DNA of 64,000 nt from Brachybacterium kimchii (GTDB taxonomy: Bacteria; Actinomycetota; Actinomycetes; Actinomycetales; Dermabacteraceae). The stretch lies in NCBI RefSeq assembly GCF_023373525.1, contig NZ_CP097218.1:2294001-2358000 (forward strand), read 5' to 3'. The notes under the pieces are model-generated. The model searched no databases, was not told the DNA's origin, and saw only the letters and a list, made by a program, of their open reading frames with translations. Below, piece by piece: positions 33,330 to 43,272 of this stretch (the first letter of the stretch is position 1; every line of letters starts with the position of its first letter). Position numbers and translations under genes: made by a program.

Positions 33330-34303
33330 TGCGCATGCCGTCCTCGCAGCCCACCTCCCCCGAGCCCAACGCATCGGATCCGAACCCGCCTCAGCCGGAG
33401 GCATCGGGGGCCAGCCCGTCGCAGCCGGACACGACCGAGTCGACCGACGCGAACCCGCCTCAGCCCGAGGCGACCGACGCGAGCCCGCATCAGCCCGAGT
33501 CGTCATGGCCCGGAGGGATCCCGCCCGTCGAGCCCCGGCCCCGCTCGTCCTGGCCGGGAGCGCCCCGCCCGGACGACGCCGCAGCGCAGGACCCCCGCGA
33601 TTCGAACGACTCCGGTGATCCTCACGAGGCCCACGAGTCCCCCAGCCCCACCGGCTCACGGCCCCAGACGGCCAAGCGCACCGCCTCCCGGCATGACGCA
33701 TCTCGTTCCGCCGCCCCGTCGGGCACCTCCCGCACCGGCGCCTCCCGGCCCGGCGAATCCCGTCGGCCCGGTGCTTCCCGCTCCGGCGCTGCTTCGTCCA
33801 CCGCGGACGGAGCGAATCCGCCTTCCCGCAACGCGGCCTCGCGCGAGACCTCCCGGTCCGCCGGGTCGCGGCGCGGGCCCGTGGACACGCCGCGCGCCTC
33901 ACGGGCGATCGCCACGCTCGTGCTCGCCGCGCTCGCGGCGATCCTGGTGTGGGTGGTCGCGACCCCGATCGCCGGGCTCGACCTGCACGCCGGCGGCTGG
34001 TCCATCAGCCCCGGCGCGATCATCCCCGCGGTGCTCGTGCCCGGGATCCTCGCGTGGGTGCTGCGCATCGCCTTCGAGCCCTCGCCCCGCGGGCCGATGA
34101 TCTGGACGATCATCGTGCTCGTGGTGCTCGTGCTGTCCCTGCTCGGCCCGGTGGTGATGGGCGCTTCCGGGCCCATCCTGCTGGCGCTGCTCGCGATGCA
34201 CGTGCTCGCGGGCGCCGTCCTCGTCGTCGGCCTGCGCGGCCCGCGCGGGACGGTGCACGTCTCCCGCACCCCACGCACCCAGGAGAGGGCCGAACCCCTC
34301 TAG
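33329..34303 (+). CDS. DUF6069-like membrane protein with Ser/Pro-rich N-terminus
   Basis: A 324-residue protein. The first roughly 185 residues are disordered (ANPPQPEATDASPHQPE-type repeats, then Arg/Ser-rich). Four transmembrane helices follow, with the pattern VWVVATPIAGLDLH and SPGAIIPAVLVPGILAWVL and PMIWTIIVLVVLVLSLLGPV seen in DUF6069. The role is unknown. The ATG overlaps the upstream TGA by one base (TGATG), so translation is coupled. The in-frame GTG one codon earlier is also possible. Confidence 0.75.
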   Translation: MRMPSSQPTSPEPNASDPNPPQPEASGASPSQPDTTESTDANPPQPEATDASPHQPESSWPGGIPPVEPRPRSSWPGAPRPDDAAAQDPRDSNDSGDPHEAHESPSPTGSRPQTAKRTASRHDASRSAAPSGTSRTGASRPGESRRPGASRSGAASSTADGANPPSRNAASRETSRSAGSRRGPVDTPRASRAIATLVLAALAAILVWVVATPIAGLDLHAGGWSISPGAIIPAVLVPGILAWVLRIAFEPSPRGPMIWTIIVLVVLVLSLLGPVVMGASGPILLALLAMHVLAGAVLVVGLRGPRGTVHVSRTPRTQERAEPL

Positions 34304-34309
34304 GAAGAG

Positions 34310-35092
34310 ATGAGACCGATGATGTCGACTCAGGATCTCTGGACCGCATGCCTGCTGATCCCCGCGCTCGTCCTCGGCATCATCGGGGCCGTGGCCGCTC
34401 ATCGGCGACGGACCGCCCTCGGCCTCTCCCTCCGCCACGGCGCCGTGACGGAGTTCCTCGCCGGCTGCGGCTTCTCGCTCCCCTTCGTGCTGGTGCTCAT
34501 CGGGGTCATGGACCTCACCGGCCTCGTGGACGGCCCCGAGTGGATCGGGGGCTGGGCCTCCGCAGCGGGGATCGCGGTGTACTTCCTGGTGCTGTTCCTG
34601 CTCGAGGAGATCGCGTTCCGCGCCCTGCTGATGACGGGGCTCGGCGTGCTGATCGGGCGTTCGGGCGCCTGGGTGATCACGGCGGTGGCGGTAGCGGGCG
34701 CCTACGCCTTCGCGCCGCACACGGGCGTGCTGCCGGTGGCGGGCGCGATCATCACGAACCTGCTCACGGGCCTTGCGCGCTGGCGGACGGGCCGCATCTG
34801 GTGGGGATTCGGGCAGCGCTGGCTGTGGAACACGGCGGTGGTGGCGCTCGGCTTCACCGACAGCGGCTTCGCCCTCCAGGACGGCCTCATGCGCCAGCCG
34901 CTCGCGGGACCGTCGTGGTTGACGGGCGGCGGGTTCGGTCTGGAGGGCGGGGTCGTCGGCATCGCCTTCCTGGTGGTGATGATGCTCGGCGTCACGTTGT
35001 TCGCCCGAGGGCGCACGGGCCCCTGGCGGATCTCCGCCGGGAGCGGAGCGTCCGACGCGCCCGCCGCGTCGGCCCCCTCCGCACGCGCGTAG
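34310..35092 (+). CDS. CPBP-family intramembrane metalloprotease-like protein
   Basis: A 260-residue membrane protein with seven to eight helices. The CPBP motif 1 is present as LFLLEEIAFRALLM (E99, E100, R104), and motif 2 as YAFAPHTG (H137). The third motif, normally HxxxN/B, reads GQRWLWNTA, so the His is replaced. Activity is therefore uncertain; it may be a pseudo-protease or use Q169. These proteins process prenylated or bacteriocin-type substrates in other organisms. The ATG at 34310 is 6 bp after the previous gene; alternatives are 34319/34322. Third gene of the operon starting at 32376. Confidence 0.85.
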   Translation: MRPMMSTQDLWTACLLIPALVLGIIGAVAAHRRRTALGLSLRHGAVTEFLAGCGFSLPFVLVLIGVMDLTGLVDGPEWIGGWASAAGIAVYFLVLFLLEEIAFRALLMTGLGVLIGRSGAWVITAVAVAGAYAFAPHTGVLPVAGAIITNLLTGLARWRTGRIWWGFGQRWLWNTAVVALGFTDSGFALQDGLMRQPLAGPSWLTGGGFGLEGGVVGIAFLVVMMLGVTLFARGRTGPWRISAGSGASDAPAASAPSARA

Positions 35093-35131
35093 TCCCGCTC
35101 CCCCGCGACCCCGTCGCCCCATACTGGGGGC

Positions 35132-35986
35132 ATGCCGGAACTGCCCGAGCTCGACGCCGCCGTCGCGCAGATCGACCGACTCCTCACCTCGCGTCGTCTG
35201 CACGGCGCGGACGTCGCCGCCATCAGCGTGCTGAAGACGGCGGACCCGCCGCTGGCCGATCTCACGGGCCGCGAGCTCACCGGCGTCAGCCGCCGCGGCA
35301 AGCACCTCCTGCTGGATCTCGAGGGGACCTCGCTGGTCATGCATCTGGCGCGCGCGGGCTGGCTGCGGCACCATGCGCAGGCCCCTGCGGGTGCGCCGGG
35401 ACCGCGGAAGGGCCCTCTCGCGGTGCGCATGGTGTGGGACGACGGCTCCGCCCTGGACGTCACCGAGCAGGGCACCCGCAAGGCCGTCGCGCTGTGGGCC
35501 TCCGCCAACCCGGAGGAGCTGGAGACCCTGGCCCGCCTGGGCCCGGAGGCCGATGCGCTCGACGAGGCCGCGTTCAGGGGCATCTGCGCCGGGACCCACG
35601 CGCACCTGAAGACGGTCCTCACCGACCAGACCCTGATGGCCGGCATCGGCAGCGCCTGGTCCGACGAGGTCCTCCACACCGCGCGCCTCTCCCCCTTCGC
35701 CGCGGCCGACGGCCTGGACCGCGAGGCCGCGCAGCGTCTGCACGCGGCCCTGCGCGAGGTGCTGGACCGCTCCGCGCAGGGACTGCGGGACCTGCCGCTG
35801 GACCGCATCAAGAGGGCGAAGAAGTCGCTGCTGCGCGTGCACGGCAGGGCCGGGGAGGACTGCCCCAGGTGCGGGACGACGATCGCGGAGGTCTCCTTCG
35901 CCGAAAGGTCCCTGCAGTACTGCCCCACCTGCCAGACCGGCGGTCGGCGTCTGAGCGACCGTCGGATGGACCGCCTGCTGCGCTGA
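35132..35986 (+). CDS. Fpg/Nei-family DNA glycosylase
   Basis: A 284-residue base-excision repair enzyme that removes oxidised bases and cuts abasic sites. The N-terminus MPELPELDAA supplies the catalytic Pro2/Glu3. SRRGKHLLLDL holds the conserved beta-strand Lys, and LTDQTLMAGIGSAWSDEVL is the H2TH region, reading DQTLMAGIGSAW where Fpg has DQ..vaGiGNiYadE. The zinc finger is CPRCG...CPTCQTGG. The Asn of GiGN is Ser here, as in several actinobacterial Nei-like proteins, so the substrate may differ from 8-oxoG. It starts 40 bp after the CPBP gene. Confidence 0.93.
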   Translation: MPELPELDAAVAQIDRLLTSRRLHGADVAAISVLKTADPPLADLTGRELTGVSRRGKHLLLDLEGTSLVMHLARAGWLRHHAQAPAGAPGPRKGPLAVRMVWDDGSALDVTEQGTRKAVALWASANPEELETLARLGPEADALDEAAFRGICAGTHAHLKTVLTDQTLMAGIGSAWSDEVLHTARLSPFAAADGLDREAAQRLHAALREVLDRSAQGLRDLPLDRIKRAKKSLLRVHGRAGEDCPRCGTTIAEVSFAERSLQYCPTCQTGGRRLSDRRMDRLLR

Positions 35987-35997
35987 CCACGGCTCCT

Positions 35998-36062
35998 CCC
36001 GGGAACCCTCCGGGATCCGCCCCGGAACCCTCCGGGTCCCGTCCCGGAGCCTTCCGGGATCG
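35998..36062. repeat. Three tandem ~22-bp hairpin-forming repeats
   Basis: The unit CCCGGGAACCCTCCGGGATC occurs three times with small changes, directly after the glycosylase gene. Each copy has CCCGG/CCGGG arms, so it can fold into short hairpins and may act as terminator. Confidence 0.75.
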
Positions 36063-36158
36063 TGGACAGGCCCCATCTCACGCACCGGGCCCCGGGCGGC
36101 GGCGCCCAGCCGCGCTTCCTAGAGTGGGCCGATCGGACCAATCGAGGGAGAGATGATC

Positions 36159-37802
<1,644 letters not shown>

Positions 37803-37823
37803 CTCCGGGCCGACGGAGCACCG

Positions 37824-37861
37824 CGCAGCGCCCGTCCCGCGACCGTGGGGCGGGCGCTGCG
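37824..37861 (+). terminator. Hairpin terminator after pgm
   Basis: A 15-bp stem starting CGCAGCGCCCG with one mismatch and a loop of about 8 nt, 22 bp after the pgm stop. Confidence 0.8.
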
Positions 37862-38329
37862 TGTGTGGGGCCGCTCGCGCACGGGCACCACGCGCGTGCG
37901 CGCGGGAACGGGTTGTGGTTACCGTAGAGTCTTCAACTTCCGACGCCCGCCTGCCGGGCGACGGTCACTGCGCATCCTGCTTCCCCCGGGGCTCCCCGGT
38001 GCTCGGATGCGCTTCCCAGGGCGTTCCCCGCGATGAGCGCTCGTGCACACCGCCATTGCGCGATCGCCGGGAAAGAGGCAGGGTGGTAGTTGGCCAAGGA
38101 ACAGTAACGAGTCGGCAAAGGGCACACGGAGCTTCCCCGCACATACCCACCGAATCCGCCCGTCTGGTTGGCACGAACATTGCTGACCTGCAAAGACGAC
38201 GCAAGCCCCGGACTTCGCCCTCGCCATGTATCGTTCCGCAGAGCAATGACCCACACCACGTGGGAACCCCATCCGAAGACGGATCGTCGACCGGCGAGCC
38301 GCACAGAGTGACGCGAGGAGAGGAGGCGC
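37862..38329. other. Long, lower-GC leader before the surface-protein gene
   Basis: About 470 bp without a gene. The base composition is visibly more AT-rich than the surroundings. TAGAGT near 37925 may be a -10 with a long 5' leader. No riboswitch class was recognised. The last 40 bp carry a strong GAGGAGAGGAGG ribosome site. Confidence 0.45.
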
Positions 38330-40057
38330 ATGCGACGCACGACACCCGCACGCAGTGCACGCGATGCACGGCGCCCTGCCCGCGCCATCCATCTGCGCGC
38401 CGCCTCCGTCGTCGCACTCGCCGCCCTCGGGGTGGGGGTGGCCCCTGCCGTCGCAGCGCCCCTGACGGGTACGCACTCGGCCATCGTGACGGCCGACAAG
38501 AGCGATGCCGTGAGCGATGGTGGCGGCAGCGACAGCGGCGATGAGGAGCAGCAGTCGACCAACACGGCGCAAGAGCGCACCGGCACCTCCACCACTGACG
38601 CGGGGAAGGAGTCGCAGCCGTCCAGCGAGCGCCAGCAGGCGCGGACGACCAGCTCTGAGCGCGCGGCGGAGGCAGGGGAAGATCCGACTGAATCAGCAAC
38701 GCCCCCTGACCCCAGCGCGTCCGGGAGCCCGAGTGGTACCCCAGACCCGACAAACAACACCCCCGCCGAGAACGAAGAAGAAACCTCACCCGGCGAACCG
38801 CAGGATGCACCGAGTCTGACCGTTGATACTGCAGGGCCCGGCGAGCAAGCCACGGTGCACGGCGAGAGCTTCTCCACTGCGAAGCAAGTGAAGGTCCGAG
38901 CGGAGGCTACGGACGGCAGCTGGGCGACGAAGAACCGTAGGGTCAATATCGAGAACGAAGAGTTTTCCTACAAGTTCACGATCCCGCCGGAGGCTAAGCC
39001 AGGGACGGAGTTCACGGTCAATGCTGGGAACCGGAATGGTGAAAGCGCGTCGGGCACTTTCACAGTGTCCGGATCTAAGGACGAGGTGACCCCCACTCTG
39101 AGTCTGACGCAAGATCCAGTCAGCCCGAGCTCGAAGATCGATGCCCACGGCGAGCACTTCACCGCCAGCGGACCTGCCACCCTCACGATTGCGGGTAAGA
39201 GCGACAGCAGCGCCCACCTCACCGTCGACGGCAATGGTGAGCTCACCGGCGACCTCACTGCCCCGAAGGCCGATGGCAAGTACTCGGTGTTCGCCACGGA
39301 CGCCAAGGGCGTGAAGTCGAAGACAACCACTCTCACGGTGGAAGCTCCCGAGGAAGGCGGAACGGACACAAACAACCCGCCGTCACACTCCTCTCCTCCG
39401 ACGTCCTCCGAGTCACCGACGTCAGAGGTCCCCAGTTCACCCTCCTCCAGCGATTCGTCTTCCTCCAGTTCGTCGTCCAGTAGCTCGTCCACCACGACGT
39501 CGACCACACCGTCGGACAGCGGCTCGAGTAGCCCGTCCACGACCTCCGAGGTCCCGCCGGCCACGAGCACGCGCGATAGCTCGAAGGAGATCGAGCTGAG
39601 CGCGCCGTCGGACGACTCGTCGTCGAAGAGCACGGAGGAGTCCGAGGAGAAGGACACGTCGGAGAAGCCGACGAAGGACGAGGACTCCGAGAAGGCCAAG
39701 GACGAGGACAAGAAGACCTCGGACACGCCGCAGCAGACCTCTGACCAGCCGGTGTCCGATGAGCAGAGCGACGCCACCCAGGCCGCCGCGACCATGGATG
39801 AGGACGACACCACCTCGAGCGGCCCCACCACCGTCACCACGGAGGACGACGGCGGCGGCCCGCTGGTGAAACTCTTCAGCTCCATCGGCGGCGAGGACGC
39901 GAGCGGCATGAACCGCATCCGCCAGGTATTCGTGGCGACCCTGGGCGTCGCCTTCCTGACCGCCGCAGGATTCACCACCGCCTCGTGGCTGAGCCGCCGC
40001 AGCGGCACCCACAGCGCCCGCGCCGGCCTGCGCCAGCTGTTCCACCGCAGGCACTGA
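38330..40057 (+). CDS. Cell-surface protein: two Ig-like domains, Ser/Thr-rich stalk, membrane anchor
   Basis: A 575-residue exported protein. The signal peptide is at residues 1-43 (cleavage near VAAPLTG). An acidic disordered region (50-160) leads to two tandem Ig-like beta domains at about 161-247 (TVDTAGPGEQATVHGESF) and 256-338 (SLTQDPVSPSSKIDAHGEHF). A Ser/Thr/Pro/Glu stalk (340-510) with a 15-Ser run near 375-387 follows. It ends in one transmembrane helix (about 531-552) and a basic tail, with no LPxTG sortase motif. The likely role is an adhesin or wall-spanning receptor. The part encoded by about 38330-39400 uses many A/T-ending codons, unlike the 3' third, suggesting recombination or transfer. 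Confidence 0.82.
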   Translation: MRRTTPARSARDARRPARAIHLRAASVVALAALGVGVAPAVAAPLTGTHSAIVTADKSDAVSDGGGSDSGDEEQQSTNTAQERTGTSTTDAGKESQPSSERQQARTTSSERAAEAGEDPTESATPPDPSASGSPSGTPDPTNNTPAENEEETSPGEPQDAPSLTVDTAGPGEQATVHGESFSTAKQVKVRAEATDGSWATKNRRVNIENEEFSYKFTIPPEAKPGTEFTVNAGNRNGESASGTFTVSGSKDEVTPTLSLTQDPVSPSSKIDAHGEHFTASGPATLTIAGKSDSSAHLTVDGNGELTGDLTAPKADGKYSVFATDAKGVKSKTTTLTVEAPEEGGTDTNNPPSHSSPPTSSESPTSEVPSSPSSSDSSSSSSSSSSSSTTTSTTPSDSGSSSPSTTSEVPPATSTRDSSKEIELSAPSDDSSSKSTEESEEKDTSEKPTKDEDSEKAKDEDKKTSDTPQQTSDQPVSDEQSDATQAAATMDEDDTTSSGPTTVTTEDDGGGPLVKLFSSIGGEDASGMNRIRQVFVATLGVAFLTAAGFTTASWLSRRSGTHSARAGLRQLFHRRH

Positions 40058-40134
40058 GCCGACCTGCCGTCGGCCTATCGGATCGGGCGCACTGAATCGG
40101 GCATCGACCAAGGCCGGATCACCCGCCGCACGTC

Positions 40135-40710
40135 TCAGGCGCGGTGCGTCGGCGTCCGTCCCTCGCTCTTGCCCGCACGCTTCTTCGCGCTGTCCAGGGC
40201 ATCCAACTGCACCCGCAGGTAGAGCACGAGCGAGGGCATCGCGCGGATCATCCCCAGGACCGTGCGGTCGAAGGCCTTCTGCCCCTCGTACCAGGGATCC
40301 GGCACCGCCATGTCCTCCTCGCGCGCGTTCGCGGGGACGACGGGGTCGAACTGGCGCCACAGCAGCACATCCGGGCGGGGCTCGCCCTCGGGGATCTGGT
40401 CGACCTTGCGGCGCATCGTCGCCGCGTGCTCCGCGGTCATCGCGAGCACCAGGTCCCACTCGACCAGCTCGGACTGGTGGACCGTGCGGGCGGTGTGGTC
40501 GAAGGGCTCCTCGAAACCAGCGCTCACCAGGGCCTTCACGGTGCGGTCGTCCATCGGCATGCCCTCGGAGTCCCAGCTGGTGCCGGCCGACCCCACGTCG
40601 ATGCGGCCCGACAGGCCCTCCTGGACCAGCCCCTGCCGCAGGATGACGGCCGCTGCGGGGGAACGACACATGTTCCCCGTGCACACGGTCAGGACACGGA
40701 AATCAGCCAC
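40135..40710 (-). CDS. Low-molecular-weight protein tyrosine phosphatase
   Basis: A 191-residue phosphatase. The CX5R signature CTGNMCRSP starts at C10, and the Asp acid is in the VPDPWY loop. A helix-rich C-terminal extension (about residues 160-191) exceeds the usual length of about 150-160. It probably dephosphorylates tyrosine on exopolysaccharide or wall regulators; the wall-related LCP gene lies 5 kb away. The GTG at 40710 is chosen because the domain begins there; an ATG at 40749 would add 13 unrelated residues. Confidence 0.9.
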   Translation of the reverse strand: MADFRVLTVCTGNMCRSPAAAVILRQGLVQEGLSGRIDVGSAGTSWDSEGMPMDDRTVKALVSAGFEEPFDHTARTVHQSELVEWDLVLAMTAEHAATMRRKVDQIPEGEPRPDVLLWRQFDPVVPANAREEDMAVPDPWYEGQKAFDRTVLGMIRAMPSLVLYLRVQLDALDSAKKRAGKSEGRTPTHRA

Positions 40711-40883
40711 ATCGTTATTGTGACAGCACGATGACGCATGCGCGGCCATCCGGAGATATGGCAGGGTGGGAGCGATCCTGGGGTCGAGACTCTTCCAGTT
40801 CTCGCACCCCGCGCAGGTAGGATGCCTGACGGGTGAGCGCGGGACCGCTCGTCCCGACGCTGACCCACGAACCGGAGGAGACC

Positions 40884-41369
40884 ATGGTCGACATCATCCG
40901 TGCACGCGAGGACGACTGGTCACTCGTCCGCGAGATCCGGCTTCGTTCGCTGAGCACCGACCCCGAGGCCTTCGGCCAGACCTGGGAGCACGAGAGCACC
41001 TACGACGACTCCGCCTGGCGCGAGCGCATCGAGGCCGCCGCCTGGTTCCTCGCCGTCGAGAACGAGCAGCCCGTCGCCGTGGTCGCCAGCCGCCACGAGG
41101 CGGACTCGCCCGAGAACGAGCGCGAGCTGCAGGCCATGTGGGTCACGCCCGAGGCCCGCAAGGGCGGCATCGCTCAGAAGCTCGCCCAGAGCGTCTGCTC
41201 CTGGGCCAAGGAGGACGGCGCCGACACGGTCACCCTGTACGTCGGCCCCGAGAACACCGGCGCCCGCAAGACCTACGAGGCGCTCGGCTTCGCCGACACG
41301 GGCGACCGCTGGGAGGTCGTCGAGGACGATCCGCGCTCCTCCTGGATCAAGATGTCGCGCAGCGTGTGA
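40884..41369 (+). CDS. GNAT-family N-acetyltransferase
   Basis: A 161-residue acetyl-CoA-dependent acyltransferase. IIRAREDDWSLVREIRLRSL begins the fold, the acetyl-CoA loop is MWVTPEARKGGIAQKLAQSV (R/Q-x-x-G-x-A type), and YVGPENTGARKTYEALGF is the C-terminal strand-helix. The substrate is unknown. The ATG at 40884 has GGAGGAG upstream. Its last codon region overlaps the App1 start (GTGA), so the two genes are coupled. Confidence 0.92.
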   Translation: MVDIIRAREDDWSLVREIRLRSLSTDPEAFGQTWEHESTYDDSAWRERIEAAAWFLAVENEQPVAVVASRHEADSPENERELQAMWVTPEARKGGIAQKLAQSVCSWAKEDGADTVTLYVGPENTGARKTYEALGFADTGDRWEVVEDDPRSSWIKMSRSV

Positions 41370-42442
41370 CACCCGCGCCTCAGCCCTCGGGCCCGCAGCA
41401 GGCGCGCCTGCAGCCGCACTGGTCGGCGCGGATCGAGAACGTCAAGAACGCTGTGGTCAGCCGCGTTCTCGACACCGTGGGCTGGGTGCTGCGGATCAAG
41501 CCGTTCACCGGCTTCGGCACCCCCGGACGCGTGCGGATCATCGCGCGCGTGCTGTGGGCCCGGCCGTCGGCCCCCTCCGACTACCACGACCAGCCCGTGT
41601 GGGACATGCGCTCGATGGCGGTGCGGGGCTGGCGCAGCTTCATCTCGCAGGTCGCCCCGCACCAGGACGTCCGCATCCACCTCGACGGGCGCGAGTACGC
41701 GGTGCGCTCGGACCGCTCGGGCCTCGTGGACGTCGAGCTCGACGCGGACCTGCCGCCCGGCGTGCACATCGCCCGCATCGCGACCACGACCGAGAACACC
41801 GTGACCGCCGAGGTCCACGTCCACTCCCCCGACGAGGCGTTCGGCGTGGTCAGCGACATCGACGACACCGTGGTGGTCACCTGGCTCCCGCGGCCGATGC
41901 TCGCCTTCTGGAACGCCTTCGTCATCCCGCAGACCTCCCGCCGCGCCGTCGCCGGCATGGCGATGCTCTACCAGCGGATCGCGCGCTGCCGCACCTCCGC
42001 CCCGTTCGTGTACCTCTCGACGGGCGCCTGGAACGTGTTCCCCGTGCTCCAGCGCTTCCTCTACAAGAACGGCTACCCCGACGGCCCGCTGCTGCTCACC
42101 GACTGGGGGCCCACGAACACCGGCTTCTTCCGCTCCGGCCGCGCTCACAAGGAGCGCACCCTGGAGACGCTCGTCGAGCAGTTCCCGCACGCCCGCTGGC
42201 TGCTCATCGGGGACGACGGGCAGCACGACCCGGCGATCTACGCGGCCTTCGCCCGCGCGCATCCCGAGAACGTCGCCGCCGTCGCGATCCGCGAGCTCAC
42301 CGAGCCCGAGCAGGTGCTCTCCAGCGGCCTGCGCGCCCGCCGCCACCCCGATCTGCCCGCCGACTCCCCCGTGGTGTGGGTGCAGGGGGCCGACGGCCAC
42401 GCCCTGCTCCACGGCCTGCGCCGCGAGGGCATCGTGCCGTGA
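41366..42442 (+). CDS. App1 family (DUF2183) phosphatase domain protein
   Basis: A 358-residue protein. The N-terminal beta domain (about residues 60-150) is followed by the App1/HAD-like catalytic domain, with VVSDIDDTVVVTWLPRP as the DxDxT motif 1 and LLIGDDGQHDPAIYAAFA as the C-terminal Asp motif. In yeast App1 is a phosphatidate phosphatase; the bacterial substrate is unknown but phospholipid is likely. The GTG start overlaps the GNAT stop by 4 bp. No signal peptide is seen; a short hydrophobic segment near 30-45 may associate with membrane. Confidence 0.9.
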   Translation: MTPAPQPSGPQQARLQPHWSARIENVKNAVVSRVLDTVGWVLRIKPFTGFGTPGRVRIIARVLWARPSAPSDYHDQPVWDMRSMAVRGWRSFISQVAPHQDVRIHLDGREYAVRSDRSGLVDVELDADLPPGVHIARIATTTENTVTAEVHVHSPDEAFGVVSDIDDTVVVTWLPRPMLAFWNAFVIPQTSRRAVAGMAMLYQRIARCRTSAPFVYLSTGAWNVFPVLQRFLYKNGYPDGPLLLTDWGPTNTGFFRSGRAHKERTLETLVEQFPHARWLLIGDDGQHDPAIYAAFARAHPENVAAVAIRELTEPEQVLSSGLRARRHPDLPADSPVVWVQGADGHALLHGLRREGIVP

Positions 42443-42716
42443 GCGGCCCGCGTCCCCGCGTCGCACCGACCGCCAGCCGCGCCCGCTGGCCCGAATCCGC
42501 CGGGCCGCATCTGCAGAGCGCGCCCGGTGGCCGCATCCGCCGGGCAGAACCCGACCATGACCAGGATCTATGACAGGATCCAGCCGTTCTCGTGAGAGAA
42601 CCTGGTCACGAATCACCGGCCGACCAGCTGCCGGCCGTCGGCCGGCCACCGGCTGACCGCCAGCCGACCGACGCCCCCCCCCGCCCGCACCCCACCCGCA
42701 GGAGCTCCAGACCACC

Positions 42717-43262
42717 GTGTCCACCGCCGCCGCCACGCCCGCACCCGCCCCTCGCCCGGCACCGCCCGCGATCCGCGAGGCGACCCCCGCCGACGTCGAG
42801 GGGATCGTCCGCGTCGTCAATCTCGCCTACCGCACCCAGGGCGGCTGGACCACCGAGGAGCACCTCGTCGGCGGCGCCCGCACCGACGCCGAGGACGTGC
42901 GCGCGGCGATCGCGGACGACACCCACCTGCTGCTGGTCGCCGAGCGCGACGGCGCACTCGTCGGCTGCTGCTACACCGACCGGCAGGGCGACAGCGCCGA
43001 GCTGGGCCTGTTCGCGGTCGACCCGACGCTGCAGGCCGGCGGCGTGGGCGGCGCGCTCATGGAGGAGCAGGCGCGACGCCGGGCCGACGAGGGCCTCGCC
43101 TCCCTCCACCTGCGGGTCCTCGAGTCCCGCCCGGAGCTGCAGGCCTGGTACGCCCGGCACGGCTTCGTCGAGACCGGCGAGGTGGTGCCCTTCGCGGGCG
43201 ACGCCGCCGATCTCAAGGTGCCGGGGCTGGGCATGGCGGTCATGGTGCGCGCGCTCGCCTAG
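42717..43262 (+). CDS. GNAT-family N-acetyltransferase
   Basis: A 181-residue second, unrelated GNAT. A Pro/Ala-rich start (1-16) leads to IREATPADVEGIVRVVNLAY, the LLLVAERDGALVGCCYTD strand, the acetyl-CoA loop LQAGGVGGALMEEQARR and the C-terminal WYARHGFVETGEVV. The fold and this last motif match the N-acetylglutamate-like subgroup. The GTG start has AGGAG 12 nt upstream. The preceding 42443-42716 holds no gene, only a small GTTCTC/GAGAAC hairpin at 42586-42601. Its stop codon overlaps the -10 box of the next gene. Confidence 0.9.
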   Translation: MSTAAATPAPAPRPAPPAIREATPADVEGIVRVVNLAYRTQGGWTTEEHLVGGARTDAEDVRAAIADDTHLLLVAERDGALVGCCYTDRQGDSAELGLFAVDPTLQAGGVGGALMEEQARRRADEGLASLHLRVLESRPELQAWYARHGFVETGEVVPFAGDAADLKVPGLGMAVMVRALA

Positions 43263-43272
43263 GCTTGACCCC

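Noticed and set aside
37862..38329. c-di-AMP or other riboswitch upstream of the surface protein
   Set aside because: I could not match the conserved core of any riboswitch class by eye; the leader is long but unassigned.
42586..42601. GTTCTC/GAGAAC hairpin as an operator
   Set aside because: Six-bp arms with a 4-nt loop are within chance expectation at this GC content.
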